Below the pieces are notes generated by a model that searched no databases, was not told the DNA's origin, and saw only the letters and a program-made list of their open reading frames with translations. From Photobacterium pectinilyticum (GTDB lineage Bacteria > Pseudomonadota > Gammaproteobacteria > Enterobacterales > Vibrionaceae), in NCBI RefSeq assembly GCF_024357955.1, contig NZ_JANEYT010000017.1:1-64000 (forward strand): a stretch of 64,000 bases of DNA, given 5' to 3'. Numbering within the stretch: the stretch's first letter is position 1; each line of letters begins with the position of its first letter. Both the position numbers and the translations under genes were made by a program. Below are positions 1 through 11,472 of this stretch, piece by piece.

Positions 1-1
1 C

Positions 2-260
2 GTTGTCATTATGGATGGTGCGGGATGGCATACTGAAGATATTGCGGATAAATTTGAGAACATTAGCCTCATTAAACTTCCACCCTATTCGCCAGAGTTA
101 AATCCAATCGAACAAGTGTGGAGTTGGTTAAGGCAACACTGTCTAGCCAATCAAAGCTTCACAGATTACGGTGACATTGTTGATGGAACCTGTTTTTGAC
201 GAGTCCCCAAAGGGTATCAAAAATGTGTTCAAGAGAGTGGATCAACCTGACCAGTTAATT
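2..260 (+). pseudogene. IS630-family transposase, C-terminal remnant (frameshifted)
   Basis: The window opens inside a DDE transposase. The frame from base 2 reads VVIMDGAGWH, carrying the second catalytic Asp of the IS630 group, and then PPYSPELNPIEQVW, carrying the Glu of the triad. The frame stops at 197-199 after DIVDGTCF. The expected C-terminal tail (FxESPxxIKxxxxR) continues in another frame as FDESPKGIKNVFKR at about 195-236, so a frameshift near 175-195 has broken the gene. The 5' part lies outside the window. The family call is confident; the frameshift is inferred from resemblance to intact IS630 tails. Confidence 0.75.
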
Positions 261-352
261 TTCCAGTTTGGTATTACTGCAATATCTGCCTTGAAACAAC
301 GATTTTTCCAGCGCAAATACTTGATCAACTACTTATCCAGTTTGGTATTACT
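261..352. repeat. IS630 end / MITE-like repeat, copy A
   Basis: CCAGTTTGGTATTAC occurs twice as a direct repeat, at 263-277 and 337-351. On the minus strand about 75 bp (277-352) resembles 14131-14204 closely: both read ATACCAA-CTGGATAAGTA-TTGATC, then GGAAAAAT and CAAGGCAGA-ATTGCAGTAA. It sits just past the transposase remnant, so it is probably the IS terminal region or a MITE derived from it. Confidence 0.6.
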
Positions 353-382
353 CAAAAGTAAATTTTGAATCGCCAGATAAAC

Positions 383-411
383 AAAAAGCGCCGCCCGAGG
401 GCAGCGCTTTT
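383..411 (-). terminator. Rho-independent terminator of ptsHI-crr
   Basis: On the minus strand, an AAAAGCGC arm pairs with GCGCTTTT around a short loop and is followed by a T run. It lies about 20 bp past the crr stop. Confidence 0.8.
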
Positions 412-429
412 GCAAAGATTGAAACAATC

Positions 430-939
430 TTACTTCTTGATGCGAAGAACTGGAGTTTCACCCACAGTTGTTGCGCCAGAAAGCTTGTTCAGCTCTTTGA
501 TTTCGTCCATGTTAGAGATAACAACTGGAGTAAGAGTTGATTTCGCTTTCTCTTCTAGAAGTGCTAGATCGAATTCGATAACAGTGTCACCAACTTTAAC
601 TGTCTGGCCTTCCTCTGCGATGCGAGTGAAGCCTTCACCTTTAAGCTCAACAGTGTCGATACCGAAGTGAACGAATAGCTCGATGCCGTCGTCAGACTCG
701 ATAGAGAAAGCGTGGTTTGTTTCGAAGATCTTGCCGATAGTACCGTTTACTGGTGCAACCATTTTGTTGCCAGCAGGTTTAATAGCGATACCGTCACCAA
801 CGATTTTCTCTGCGAAAACAACATCTGGCACATCTTCGATGTTTACGATTTCACCAGAAAGTGGTGCGATGATTTCGATAGCACCAGTTTCAGCGTTGTC
901 ATCAGAAACCAGCTTCTTCAATTTGTCAAACAGACCCAT
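430..939 (-). CDS. crr: PTS glucose-specific EIIA component (EIIA-Glc)
   Basis: Cytoplasmic phosphocarrier of the glucose PTS. It takes phosphate from HPr and passes it to membrane EIIB domains; in this family it also regulates adenylate cyclase and non-PTS permeases (inducer exclusion). The 169-residue length is normal. The two active-site histidines are visible: His76 in ETNHAFS and His91 in [12 protein letters not shown], the latter being the phosphorylated one by family knowledge. A strong AGGAG lies ahead of the ATG. It is last in ptsH-ptsI-crr, 40 bp after ptsI, and is followed by a terminator. Confidence 0.97.
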   Translation of the reverse strand: MGLFDKLKKLVSDDNAETGAIEIIAPLSGEIVNIEDVPDVVFAEKIVGDGIAIKPAGNKMVAPVNGTIGKIFETNHAFSIESDDGIELFVHFGIDTVELKGEGFTRIAEEGQTVKVGDTVIEFDLALLEEKAKSTLTPVVISNMDEIKELNKLSGATTVGETPVLRIKK

Positions 940-979
940 ATCGTTGCTCCTAAGCGTTTTTATTCTATCTGCAGCTATA

Positions 980-2707
980 TTAGCAGATGGTCTTTTCTGC
1001 GATGAATTTTTCTACGTGAGCTTCAATTTCAGCAGCAGTCGGCATAGCAAGCGCTTGCTCAGCCATTGCTTTAACATCAGCGAAATTAGCGTTGCGGATA
1101 ATCTTTTTAATACGTGGAATCGAAATTCCGCTCATGCTGAATTCGTCCAAACCCATACCTAGAAGCAGTAGGGTTGCACGCTCATCACCCGCTAGCTCGC
1201 CACACATACCTGTCCATTTGCCTTCTTTGTGAGAAGCGTCGATAACTTGCTTGATCACAGTTAGGACTGCAGGTGATAGTGGGTTGTAAAGGTGAGAAAT
1301 CAGCTCATTACCACGGTCAACAGCAAGAGTATACTGGGTTAAGTCATTAGTACCAATACTAAAGAACTCAACTTCTTTTGCCAGGTGGTGAGCGATTGCT
1401 GCAGCAGCAGGTGTTTCAACCATTACACCGATTTCGATGTTTTCGTCGAATGGCAAGCCTTCAGTGCGAAGTTCTGCTTTGTATTCTTCAATCGCTGCTT
1501 TTAGTTCGCGGATTTCTTCAACAGAGATAATCATCGGGAACATGATGCGGATCTTGCCGTGCGCAGATGCACGTAGGATACCACGAAGCTGGTCACGTAG
1601 GATTTCGCGACGGTCAAGACTGATTCGAACCGCACGCCAGCCTAGGAATGGGTTCATTTCTTGTGGCAGATCCATGTACGGTAGATCTTTGTCACCACCG
1701 ATATCCATAGTACGGATGATCACTGGCTCGCCATGCATTGCTTCGGCAACGTCTTTGTATGCTGCGTATTGCTCTTCCTCGGTAGGAAGTGCATCGCGGT
1801 CCATGAACAGGAACTCGGTACGGTACAGGCCAACACCTTCACCACCGTTACGATTAATACCGTCACAGTCTTTTACTGTACCGATGTTACCGCAGACTTC
1901 CACTTGCTTGCCGTCAAGAGTGATAGCTGGCAAATCTTTCAGTTTTGCTAGCTCTTCTTTCTCGGCAATGTTTGCATCACGGATCGCTTTGAATTGGGTT
2001 ACTTCAGCGTCAGATGGGTTGATAACAACCTTGTTGTTGATTGCATCAAGAATCAGCATATCGCCGTTCTTAACCTGAGCTGTAATGTCGTTTGTACCTA
2101 CGATAGCAGGTAGCTCTAGAGAACGGGCCATGATAGAGGTGTGCGAAGTACGACCACCGATATCAGTGATGAAGCCAAGTACGTAATCTAGGTTGATTTG
2201 CGCAGTTTCAGAAGGTGTCAGGTCGTTTGCAACCAGGATAACTTCTTCATTGATTGCGCTTAGGTTGACGATGCTGATACCCAGTGCGTTTTTCACAAAA
2301 CGGTTACCGATATCGCGGATGTCGGTAGCACGTTCTTTTAGGTATTCATCATCCAATGACTCAAGCGTTGCTGCTTGCTCTTCGATAATGCTGTAGATAG
2401 CAAGATCAGCAGAGGCATTGTTTTCTTTAATGAAGGCTATGATTTCTTCTTCTAGCTCTTCATCTTCCAGCAACATGATGTGGCCTTCAAAGATGGCTTC
2501 CTTCTCTTCACCGAAGGTCACACGTGCTTTTTCTTTGATAACTTCTAGTTGCTCAGAAGATTTTTTTCGAGCGTCGAAAAAACGTTGAATTTCGCTCTCA
2601 ACTTGGTCCGCAGTGATTGGCGTTTTGTTTAGAACAATCGCTTCTTCCTGCAAAAGTAGTGCTTTACCAAAAGCAATACCAGGAGACGCCAGGATACCTG
2701 AAATCAT
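980..2707 (-). CDS. ptsI: Phosphoenolpyruvate-protein phosphotransferase (PTS enzyme I)
   Basis: First phosphotransfer step of the PTS: autophosphorylates from PEP and hands the phosphate to HPr in the cytoplasm. The 575-residue length is standard. The swivelling His domain shows [18 protein letters not shown] with the active-site His at 189. The C-terminal PEP-binding TIM barrel shows [15 protein letters not shown] and [16 protein letters not shown], with the catalytic Cys in [11 protein letters not shown]. It lies between ptsH (about 55 bp upstream) and crr, as in enterobacteria and vibrios. An AAGG-type ribosome site precedes the ATG. Confidence 0.98.
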   Translation of the reverse strand: MISGILASPGIAFGKALLLQEEAIVLNKTPITADQVESEIQRFFDARKKSSEQLEVIKEKARVTFGEEKEAIFEGHIMLLEDEELEEEIIAFIKENNASADLAIYSIIEEQAATLESLDDEYLKERATDIRDIGNRFVKNALGISIVNLSAINEEVILVANDLTPSETAQINLDYVLGFITDIGGRTSHTSIMARSLELPAIVGTNDITAQVKNGDMLILDAINNKVVINPSDAEVTQFKAIRDANIAEKEELAKLKDLPAITLDGKQVEVCGNIGTVKDCDGINRNGGEGVGLYRTEFLFMDRDALPTEEEQYAAYKDVAEAMHGEPVIIRTMDIGGDKDLPYMDLPQEMNPFLGWRAVRISLDRREILRDQLRGILRASAHGKIRIMFPMIISVEEIRELKAAIEEYKAELRTEGLPFDENIEIGVMVETPAAAAIAHHLAKEVEFFSIGTNDLTQYTLAVDRGNELISHLYNPLSPAVLTVIKQVIDASHKEGKWTGMCGELAGDERATLLLLGMGLDEFSMSGISIPRIKKIIRNANFADVKAMAEQALAMPTAAEIEAHVEKFIAEKTIC

Positions 2708-2761
2708 AGCCTTACCTTAAAATATACTTGAAACTAGGGGAAGTAATAAACAGACTGCGTA

Positions 2762-3019
2762 TTAGTGCAGTTCGTCCATTAGAGCAACTAGGTGGTCAAC
2801 AGCTTGTTGAGCCTGAGCACCTTCAGCAGCGATAGTTACTACTGTGCCTTTAACTAGACCTAGAGTCTGAAGCTTGAATAGGCTCTTAGCGCTTGCACTT
2901 TTGCCGTTTGAAGTCACTGTGATGTCAGCGTCGAAAGATTTTGCTTCTTTAACGAACTGAGCAGCTGGACGAGTGTGTAGACCGTTTTCTGCAGTGATCT
3001 CAACTTGCTTCTGATACAT
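2762..3019 (-). CDS. ptsH: Phosphocarrier protein HPr
   Basis: Small cytoplasmic carrier that moves phosphate from enzyme I (His15-P) to sugar-specific EIIA proteins. It is 85 residues, the canonical length. His15 lies in [11 protein letters not shown] and Ser46 in [15 protein letters not shown]; in proteobacteria the serine is present even where HPr kinase is absent. First gene of ptsH-ptsI-crr, preceded by GGGGTG and a perfect -10 element at 3107-3112. Confidence 0.98.
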   Translation of the reverse strand: MYQKQVEITAENGLHTRPAAQFVKEAKSFDADITVTSNGKSASAKSLFKLQTLGLVKGTVVTIAAEGAQAQQAVDHLVALMDELH

Positions 3020-3106
3020 TTTTCACCCCGATATAGATATTATTTATTTAATATTAACGTAACTGAAAGTAAGCTTAACCTGTTTACGCTAAGCTCGCTA
3101 ACTGGG

Positions 3107-3112
3107 ATTATA
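3107..3112 (-). promoter_or_regulatory. ptsH: Probable -10 element of the ptsHI-crr promoter
   Basis: TATAAT on the minus strand about 90 bp ahead of the ptsH ATG. No good -35 hexamer is seen at 16-18 bp, which would fit an activator-dependent promoter. Apart from this and the cysK terminator, I see nothing else in the 312-bp ptsH-cysK gap (3020-3331). Confidence 0.45.
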
Positions 3113-3268
3113 AACTACCCAACAGTTCGGTGTTTGAGATTAATCCAAGTCAATTTTTAGTGACTTTTCTCGCTTTTCTAACTTCGGCCAGTTTGTTTTT
3201 TGACCTTTTATTTTGAAGCTGGAAATAAACACAACGGATTTATATTAAAGCTACGACCAAAATGCAAC

Positions 3269-3296
3269 AAAAAGCCCCCCCGTAGGGAGGCTTTTT
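3269..3296 (-). terminator. Rho-independent terminator of cysK
   Basis: The minus strand reads AAAAAGCCTCCC, a 4-base loop, GGGGGGCTTTTT: a 12-position stem with one mismatch that ends in Ts. It lies 35 bp past the cysK stop. Confidence 0.85.
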
Positions 3297-3331
3297 AGGC
3301 GAATTTGGAGTGGTAACACCTAAAAGTGTGA

Positions 3332-4300
3332 TCACTGTTGGGTTTCTTTGTCGGTGAAGATACCGGCAAACAATGCAGTTGAAAGGTAACGTTCACCTGA
3401 ACTTGGTAGCACAACAACGATGTTTTTGCCGGCAAATTCCGTACGTTCGGCGATGCGATTTGCTGCTACCACTGCCGCGCCAGAAGATATACCAGCCAAG
3501 ATGCCTTCTTCTTCCATTAGGCGGCGTGCCATATCAATCGCATCTTCTGAGCTCACAAGCTCAACTTCGTCAATCAAATCAAGTTCAAGGTTGCCAGGAA
3601 TGAAGCCTGCACCAATACCTTGGATTTTGTGCGGAGCCGGTTTGATCTCATCACCATTAAGCGCCTGGGTGATAACCGGTGACTCGGATGGTTCGACAGC
3701 AACCGTCGTAATCGCCTTGCCTTTCTGCTGTTTGATATAGCGGCTAACACCGGTCAGTGTACCGCCGGTACCGACACCTGAAACGAACACATCAACGTCG
3801 CCTTCGGTCGCATCCCAAATTTCAGGACCGGTTGTTTTTTCGTGGATTTCAGGGTTGGCTGGGTTATTGAACTGCTGAAGCAACAGGTATTTATCAGGGT
3901 TGGAAGCGACAATTTCCTCTGCCTTCTCGATAGCACCTTTCATGCCTTTTGGTGCTTCGGTCAGAACAAGGTTTGCACCTAGCGCCTTTAGCAGCTTACG
4001 GCGCTCAAGGCTCATGCTCTCTGGCATGGTTAGCGTTAGCTTATAGCCTCGGGCTGAAGCAACAAACGCAAGAGCAATACCTGTGTTACCACTTGTTGGT
4101 TCAACAAGCTCAACACCTTCTTTTAAAATACCTTTCTTCTCGGCGTCCCAAATCATATTGGCACCGATACGACATTTAACGCTGAAGCTAGGGTTACGGG
4201 CTTCAACTTTAGCCAATACGTTTCCTTTACTGACTCGGTTAAGGCGAACGAGCGGAGTGTTACCAATTGTCAGGGAGTTATCTTCGTAGATCTTGCTCAT
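3332..4300 (-). CDS. cysK: Cysteine synthase A (O-acetylserine sulfhydrylase)
   Basis: PLP enzyme that makes L-cysteine from O-acetylserine and sulfide in the cytoplasm. 322 residues. The PLP lysine is Lys42 in [14 protein letters not shown]; the substrate loop is [13 protein letters not shown]; the phosphate-binding glycine loop is [23 protein letters not shown] and the length match CysK rather than CysM. AGGA lies ahead of the ATG. cysZ lies upstream on the same strand, so the two may share control by CysB. Confidence 0.97.
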   Translation of the reverse strand: MSKIYEDNSLTIGNTPLVRLNRVSKGNVLAKVEARNPSFSVKCRIGANMIWDAEKKGILKEGVELVEPTSGNTGIALAFVASARGYKLTLTMPESMSLERRKLLKALGANLVLTEAPKGMKGAIEKAEEIVASNPDKYLLLQQFNNPANPEIHEKTTGPEIWDATEGDVDVFVSGVGTGGTLTGVSRYIKQQKGKAITTVAVEPSESPVITQALNGDEIKPAPHKIQGIGAGFIPGNLELDLIDEVELVSSEDAIDMARRLMEEEGILAGISSGAAVVAANRIAERTEFAGKNIVVVLPSSGERYLSTALFAGIFTDKETQQ

Positions 4301-4383
4301 TGTTGTCGTTCCTTCGTAACGCGTTTAAAAACATAAGACACGTTAAGCATAACCTTTAAACGACGTTTGCAAAGTAATTTGTA

Positions 4384-4403
4384 GTTATATCTTATTGTTA
4401 TAT
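4384..4403 (-). promoter_or_regulatory. Possible CysB-type control region upstream of cysK
   Basis: GTTATAT is repeated at 4384-4390 and 4397-4403 (13-bp period) in an AT-rich stretch about 85-100 bp upstream of cysK. Loose AT-rich half-sites of this sort are typical of CysB targets, and a TTTGCA/TATGCT pair (16-bp spacer) lies closer to the gene. Suggestive only. Confidence 0.25.
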
Positions 4404-4450
4404 GGGACTACTAGGAATGACAAACTGGTTTCTAGAGAAGGAGAGGAAAG

Positions 4451-4489
4451 TGGGATCCTAGGAACTCTATATCGAGGAACTAGGACCCA
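4451..4489. other. Imperfect hairpin between cysK and cysZ
   Basis: TGGG(A)TCCTAG pairs with CTAGGACCCA (one bulged base), with an inner CTC/GAG pairing in the loop. It lies just past the cysZ stop, but the minus side has no T run, so it may be a dispersed repeat or a weak terminator. Confidence 0.35.
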
Positions 4490-4498
4490 ACGCTTTTC

Positions 4499-5272
4499 TT
4501 AATAGTGACGGTGCAGCTCGCGGTAGTGGTCGACCCACATGGCGGTTGCGCCACACACCGCAACCGGCATTACAAACAAGTTGACGATAGGGGTCATGGT
4601 GCACACCATGACTAAACTACCAAAGCTCAATGATGTACCGCGTTTGGTTTTCAATGCGTCGCGCATGGTCGTGAAAGGGACCTTGTGGTTGTCAAACGGG
4701 TAATCGGCGTACTGGATACTCATCATCCAGGCACTGAACAAGAACCACAGTATCGGGCCAACAGTCTGGCCTACGGCGGGGATCCACAGCAAAATGAACA
4801 GCCCGAGTGCTTTGGGCAGGTAATATTTCAGCTTGATCCATTCACGGTGCATGATCCGCGGAAAATCTTTCATTACCTCGGTGATACCAGTATCGGGTGC
4901 CTTCTGGCCTGTCAGCTTGGCTTCGAGGTGTTCGGCGAGGAGTCCATTGAAGGGCGCGGCGATCCAGTTGGCTATTGTACTGAACAGATAGGAGAAGGTG
5001 ACCAAGGTCGCAATGGCAAGCAGTGGCCAAAGTAGGTAGGACAGCCAATCGAGCCAGCTTGGCAGCTGGTTCATCCAACCGTCTATCCATGTTCCTAACT
5101 GGCTTAGCACTAAACCAAATGCCGTACCGAACAGAACGATATTAATCAGTAGAGGGAAAAGCACGAAGCGTCGTGTGCCTGGTTGGGTTGCCAGCGAAAT
5201 TCCACGAAAGAAATAACCGGCACCACTCAACGGGGCTGAAAGTTGGGGGTGGGGCTGCCGGGACGATTGCAT
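4499..5272 (-). CDS. cysZ: Sulfate transporter CysZ
   Basis: Inner-membrane sulfate uptake protein of the CysZ/EI24 family, feeding cysteine synthesis. 257 residues, close to the usual 250. Hydrophobic segments lie at about residues 36-58, 78-105, 155-180 and 215-240. The family stretch [20 protein letters not shown] precedes the first one. GGAG is 6 bp ahead of the ATG. Pairing with cysK is the common gammaproteobacterial order. Confidence 0.93.
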   Translation of the reverse strand: MQSSRQPHPQLSAPLSGAGYFFRGISLATQPGTRRFVLFPLLINIVLFGTAFGLVLSQLGTWIDGWMNQLPSWLDWLSYLLWPLLAIATLVTFSYLFSTIANWIAAPFNGLLAEHLEAKLTGQKAPDTGITEVMKDFPRIMHREWIKLKYYLPKALGLFILLWIPAVGQTVGPILWFLFSAWMMSIQYADYPFDNHKVPFTTMRDALKTKRGTSLSFGSLVMVCTMTPIVNLFVMPVAVCGATAMWVDHYRELHRHY

Positions 5273-5704
5273 ATTGGCTCCTTGGCAAATAATCAGAATA
5301 CAGACATAAATGATCAGTGTTGGCAGTGATAGTAACGGTGATTAATAGTTATAAGCAAATTAACGCCGCATAGCGTCGGCTGGATATTGGCAAAAACGGT
5401 CAAAGCTTGTTCATTTTTGTGCTCGGTAGCACTATCTTGCACGAATAACGACATTCGTCTTCTCATTCTGATTTGAGTTTTGATACATTAGAGTAAAGTT
5501 AAGTCCATAATGAATGTTGTAAACGACTTCACTGAAGGACTGTCGTTGGTTTTTTAATTTGCACTTTATTGTCATAATGTCATGTCAGTTTGTGATAAAA
5601 AGTGCCAAGCTAAGTCGTTGAGGTTACACACTGGCTTGCCAGTGGATGTAATCCAGATATTGATTTGCCCGGTTATGGGTTACAAGTAAATTCAGAGTAT
5701 TCAT
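5273..5704. other. Intergenic region between divergent cysZ and zipA (432 bp)
   Basis: Must hold promoters for both genes, but I could not fix either confidently. The clearest structure is the palindrome CACTGGCTTGCCAGTG at 5629-5644, about 60 bp ahead of zipA. It could be an operator or a leader hairpin. No convincing ORF is present. Confidence 0.4.
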
Positions 5705-6940
5705 ATGCAGGAATTGCGTCTGGTTCTTATTATTGTCGGTGCGCTCGCTATTGCAGGATTGTTGCTTCACGGATTGTGGAGTAGTCGGAAGGAAAAGCCT
5801 GCAAAATTTGGTGAGAAGCCACTGGGTAAGTTGAACAAGGCTTCCCGAGATTCGGAAGGTTTTGATAAGGATGGTGTAGGCAGCGTTAGGGTCTTAGGCT
5901 CTGAAAATGCGTCTGCTGAAGCGCCTCGTCAGGAAAGGAAAGAGCCAGAATTGCACTTTGGTGCGAAGCTGGATGCTGACCCGCTATTGGACGGACAAGT
6001 CGTTGCGACTCCAGCACCTGCGCCTGTACAAAGTGAAACGACGTCTGTTTCTGAAGCTAAAAACATGCCAGCCGAAGAGCCTGTGGTAGAAAAAGTGGTT
6101 GTGCCTGCGTCTTTGGATAATTCGGTGCCAGCCGAACCACAGTCTCATGCTCAAACTGAGCCGCAAGCCTTGAAGCAAGAGCTGATCGCGCCACAGCCTC
6201 CTATCCAGCAGCAGCCTAACAAGAAGGCCGCTGAAAAGGTCGAACCTGTTTTAAATGTTGAAAGTGCTGAGCAAGTTACTTTTGATGAAACTGCATCCAT
6301 TGAGTCAATCGAAAGTAATCAGCAAGTTGTTCAACACACAGTTAGTTTAACTGAGCAAGAGCAGAATGTTTCTTCTGCAGAGGTTGAGGTTGCAGCCCCT
6401 GAATTGAGACAGCCTGCCGATACAGTTGAAATGGCAGCGCCTGAGCCTGTCGTTGAACCGACTTTAGAAGAAGCCTCGAAGCCAGTCGAAGAGCCAAAAC
6501 AACCAGCGGAGGCCGAAGTACTTCCTCCTGACTATCTGGTGCTGAATATCCATGCTCGAAATGGTGAGTTATTCCGCGGTAGCCGACTTTTTAACGCTTT
6601 TGAGCAAAACCACCTGATTTTTGGTGAGAACTCAGTCTATCATCGCCATGTTGATGCGGCTGGTACAGGGCCTGCGATCTTTAGCGTTACTAACATGGTC
6701 CATCCGGCGCATTTCCCTGAAGGCGGTAGTGATAGTTTTGAAACGCCGGGAGTTGCATTTTATTTGATGCTTCCTTGTGCGGTTGGTCGGGCAGATCAGA
6801 GCTTTAACATTATGTTGCAAACCGTTCAGCGTATTGCGGATAGCCTTGGTGGTGATGTGCTTGATCATGAGCGTAACCTGATCACCCCCCATAGGATCAG
6901 TGGCTATAGAGATAAAGCCCAGCGCTATACTGTTAACTGA
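5705..6940 (+). CDS. zipA: Cell division protein ZipA
   Basis: Bitopic inner-membrane protein that tethers FtsZ and helps recruit late divisome proteins. Residues 5-25 form the N-terminal membrane anchor (LRLVLIIVGALAIAGLLLHG), followed by a basic patch. A long acidic Pro/Gln/Ala/Glu-rich linker spans about residues 60-270. The C-terminal FtsZ-binding domain runs from about 275 to 405 (VLNIHARNGELFRGSRLFNAF). Its 411 residues exceed the E. coli protein through the linker, as is usual in vibrios. Followed by a strong terminator and then ligA, the common zipA-ligA order. Confidence 0.95.
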   Translation: MQELRLVLIIVGALAIAGLLLHGLWSSRKEKPAKFGEKPLGKLNKASRDSEGFDKDGVGSVRVLGSENASAEAPRQERKEPELHFGAKLDADPLLDGQVVATPAPAPVQSETTSVSEAKNMPAEEPVVEKVVVPASLDNSVPAEPQSHAQTEPQALKQELIAPQPPIQQQPNKKAAEKVEPVLNVESAEQVTFDETASIESIESNQQVVQHTVSLTEQEQNVSSAEVEVAAPELRQPADTVEMAAPEPVVEPTLEEASKPVEEPKQPAEAEVLPPDYLVLNIHARNGELFRGSRLFNAFEQNHLIFGENSVYHRHVDAAGTGPAIFSVTNMVHPAHFPEGGSDSFETPGVAFYLMLPCAVGRADQSFNIMLQTVQRIADSLGGDVLDHERNLITPHRISGYRDKAQRYTVN

Positions 6941-6977
6941 TCCGCTATAACCACATTGAGTGGAACGAATACAAATT

Positions 6978-7017
6978 GGCCCTTTATACGTTTTGGTATA
7001 AGGGGCCTTGTTTTTTT
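6978..7017 (+). terminator. Rho-independent terminator between zipA and ligA
   Basis: GGCCCTTTATAC pairs with GTATAAGGGGCC (12 bp, one G-T) around a 6-base loop, then TTGTTTTTTT. Confidence 0.9.
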
Positions 7018-7042
7018 ATATCCTTTTCCGAGCTAGCCCTAG

Positions 7043-9094
<2,052 letters not shown>

Positions 9095-9134
9095 AAACGT
9101 TAAAATATAATTTATTGACGGAATTAACGTTAAG

Positions 9135-9169
9135 CAGCTCTAAGGCTATGTCCTTAGAGCTGTTTTTTT
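9135..9169 (+). terminator. Rho-independent terminator of ligA
   Basis: CAGCTCTAAGG pairs perfectly with CCTTAGAGCTG (11 bp, 6-base loop), followed by TTTTTTT. Confidence 0.93.
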
Positions 9170-9629
9170 ATGGTTATAGTATTTTTTTGTAGTTATTTTT
9201 CGTCTCGAAATCAGAGGGGCTTTTCAGCTGTTATGGGACTGTCAGAAAGGATGTAATCAATTACAAAGGAATGTGTCAAAAACATCCCCAAACAATAAAC
9301 AACAAGAGGTAATGCAATTAAGTGTTTGTTTTTATTGATTTACTAGTTGTTGCTTGCTTTTGAATGAGCTGGGTTGATCCGGATCACTAATCGCCCCAAA
9401 GTTTGCACTGAGTCATATTTTTTAAACAATAAATTAAGTTCTGTTTGATGTTTTTTGCTGTGAAAGTAGTCTTAGGGGGGAAGTTAGACAGCAGTTCAGC
9501 TTAAAACGAAAAAATATGAATTGGTCGGGAAACTACCCGGCTAACATATCGGGAGAGTTACTTGTTGCCCACGGCGGCCAACCTTTTGGGCACAAGTAAA
9601 CACAGCTAGTATTTTTAGGAGTTTATTCC
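9170..9629 (+). promoter_or_regulatory. Long regulatory / 5' leader region of the porin gene
   Basis: 460 bp without an ORF. It holds a CRP-like palindrome at 9373-9388 and a weak TTGCAC (9403-9408) / CAATAA (9427-9432) promoter with an 18-bp spacer. Nearer the gene, an imperfect hairpin pairs 9561-9571 with 9587-9596. If the promoter is right, the leader is about 190 nt, long enough for small-RNA control, which is common for outer-membrane porins. Confidence 0.4.
9373..9388. promoter_or_regulatory. CRP-like operator upstream of porin
   Basis: GTTGATCCGGATCACT contains the perfect palindrome TGATCCGGATCA and matches most positions of the CRP consensus TGTGATCTAGATCACA. It sits about 15 bp upstream of a candidate -35. 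Confidence 0.4.
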
Positions 9630-10676
9630 ATGGATAAGATGTTCAAACGTTCTCTATTGGGTGCGGCTATTGCAATGACCGCAGTAGCAGGCAATGCGAA
9701 TGCAGCAATCGAACTTGCTGGTGAGAGCGTAGTGCTATACGGTCAGGCAGCAGGTAGTTTGCAATTATGGCAAGCTGATGCAAAAGGTGCAGAAGACAAC
9801 ACTGTTGTTGAAATCGAATCTCGTCTAGGCCTACGTGGTAAAGTTGCCTATGACAACTTTGGTCCTGCTTTCATCTACCAGATTGAAACAGGTAACGCTT
9901 GGAACCGTGAAGGTAACGGTGATGGACAAGGTTCGTTTGGTGGTCGTGATACATACCTAGGTCTAGAGTTTGATAACTTCGGTCAAATTAAAATCGGTCG
10001 TCAGCTAGTCGCTGCTTACGATTACGTCGATTGGCCTCACTCAAACCCAGGTCTTGGTAACGTGTTCGATTGGCACAATGCTATGGACGTTGGCTTCCAA
10101 GACCGTGCTAACGACGTTGTCCGCTACGACTCAGCTAACTGGGGCGGCTTCAAGATGCAAGCGACCCTAAGTGGCATGACAGAGACAAACGATGCACTAG
10201 TATCAAGTATCGCTGCAGGCTACACCACAGACATGTTCAATATCCATGCGGGTTACTACAACCAAGCATCGTACACGGACAGTGATGGCGAAAAAGCTGG
10301 CGATGTGTCTTATGCAATCCTTGGTGGTACTTTGTGGGTCGGTGACTTCCAATTCACCGCGGCGTATAAGCCAATGTGGGATGATAAGACTGACAATCAG
10401 CAAGACGCCTACTCTGCAACTGCACAGTACATCATGAACGATAAGTGGGTATACAAGCTGGGTTATGCTGCTACAACGGATGCCGATAATGCTATAGACC
10501 TTGAAGATGGTCGTGGCCTCACAAAAGACACTGCATCTCAAGCAATCACAGGTCGCCTAGGTTACTTACTACCAAGCACTTACCTGTTCTTGGATGTTCG
10601 TAACTACGACATGTTTGGTAATAGCGATGAGCATGACGGTACACGTATTCTATTAGGTGCTGAATACTACTTCTAA
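9630..10676 (+). CDS. General porin (OmpU/OmpC-like outer membrane protein)
   Basis: Trimeric-type beta-barrel channel for small hydrophilic solutes in the outer membrane. Residues 1-25 form a Sec signal ending NANA. The mature chain opens with the porin start VVLYGQAAGSLQLW and contains SRLGLRGKVAYDNFGPAFIYQIETG and GRDTYLGLEFDNFGQIKIGRQ, typical of the Gram-negative porin family. It ends EYYF with the terminal Phe used for barrel assembly. AGGAG is 8-9 bp ahead of the ATG. 348 residues. The specific porin name cannot be assigned from sequence alone. Confidence 0.9.
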   Translation: MDKMFKRSLLGAAIAMTAVAGNANAAIELAGESVVLYGQAAGSLQLWQADAKGAEDNTVVEIESRLGLRGKVAYDNFGPAFIYQIETGNAWNREGNGDGQGSFGGRDTYLGLEFDNFGQIKIGRQLVAAYDYVDWPHSNPGLGNVFDWHNAMDVGFQDRANDVVRYDSANWGGFKMQATLSGMTETNDALVSSIAAGYTTDMFNIHAGYYNQASYTDSDGEKAGDVSYAILGGTLWVGDFQFTAAYKPMWDDKTDNQQDAYSATAQYIMNDKWVYKLGYAATTDADNAIDLEDGRGLTKDTASQAITGRLGYLLPSTYLFLDVRNYDMFGNSDEHDGTRILLGAEYYF

Positions 10677-10705
10677 GTCATCTTAGACATGGTATAAACA
10701 CAACT

Positions 10706-10736
10706 GCGAGCATCGGAATCAGGTGCTCGCTTTTTT
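10706..10736 (+). terminator. Rho-independent terminator of the porin gene
   Basis: GCGAGCA pairs with TGCTCGC around an 11-base loop, followed by TTTTTT. It lies 30 bp past the porin stop. Confidence 0.85.
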
Positions 10737-10751
10737 CTTCTAGGGGTAGAT

Positions 10752-11417
10752 ATGATAAACACACTGAAAACCTTTATTGCCACTACTGCTTTACTATCTG
10801 CTGGAATAGCCAACGCGGCAGTAGAGGTAACATTTGATAAAGACTTGGAATTGCTGGTGGCCAATGGGGAGTCGATGGGACTTCTTGCCAAAAGCCCTGA
10901 ATCAATAACGTTGGATAATGGCGCTAATCAATTAGTGGTCCGAGTATCGAAGCTTGTGTCATATAGCGGTGAATATAAAAAGCTCATTTCAGAACCCGTC
11001 GTGCTGACGTTTGATGTTGAAGACACTGAATTATCAGTCGGCCCAACCAGGCATATTGTCCGTGACCATCAAATCAATGGCTTTGATAAAAATCCTGTGA
11101 TGAAAATTGATGAAGGAAGCCAATCTTTTGACTCTTTTCATCAAGGTATTCTACTTCGCACGTCAGGTATGATGCGCGATTATGTCAAAGAGCTTGACGA
11201 TTATAACCTTGCTCAAGGCTTTGTTGCTAAAGATGTAAGACCACAGTTACTTCTAACCAGCGCATCAGGGCCAGCTGTTGCGACTAAGCCACAACAAATC
11301 CAGCCTGAAGTTTCATTAGCGGTAAATGATAACGCTTTGATCCTTCTGCAGGCCGATTATCTTCGCCTGACGGCTGAACAGAAACAAACCTTCCTGCATT
11401 GGGCACAGTCTCAGTAA
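10752..11417 (+). CDS. DUF2057 (UPF0319, YccT-like) family periplasmic protein
   Basis: 221 residues with a Sec signal at 1-22 (ending ANA), so exported. The body matches the DUF2057/UPF0319 pattern from memory: VTFDKDLELLVANGE near the mature N-terminus, SITLDNGANQLVVRV in the first third, and the family C-terminal ending FLHWAQSQ. The biochemical function of the family is not known to me. AGGGGT precedes the ATG. It starts only 15 bp after the porin terminator, so it either has a promoter inside or upstream of that element or relies on read-through. Confidence 0.82.
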   Translation: MINTLKTFIATTALLSAGIANAAVEVTFDKDLELLVANGESMGLLAKSPESITLDNGANQLVVRVSKLVSYSGEYKKLISEPVVLTFDVEDTELSVGPTRHIVRDHQINGFDKNPVMKIDEGSQSFDSFHQGILLRTSGMMRDYVKELDDYNLAQGFVAKDVRPQLLLTSASGPAVATKPQQIQPEVSLAVNDNALILLQADYLRLTAEQKQTFLHWAQSQ

Positions 11418-11434
11418 CTGCAGAAAAATTCTAC

Positions 11435-11461
11435 GGGAGTGGGGGTATGATTACCACTCCC
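11435..11461. terminator. Probable bidirectional terminator
   Basis: GGGAGTGG (11435-11442) pairs with CCACTCCC (11454-11461) between convergent genes. The T tracts on both sides are weak. Confidence 0.55.
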
Positions 11462-11472
11462 TATTCAAAGTG

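Noticed and set aside
1437-2078. 213-codon ORF antisense to ptsI
   Set aside because: Ser/Arg-rich shadow of the conserved enzyme I gene.
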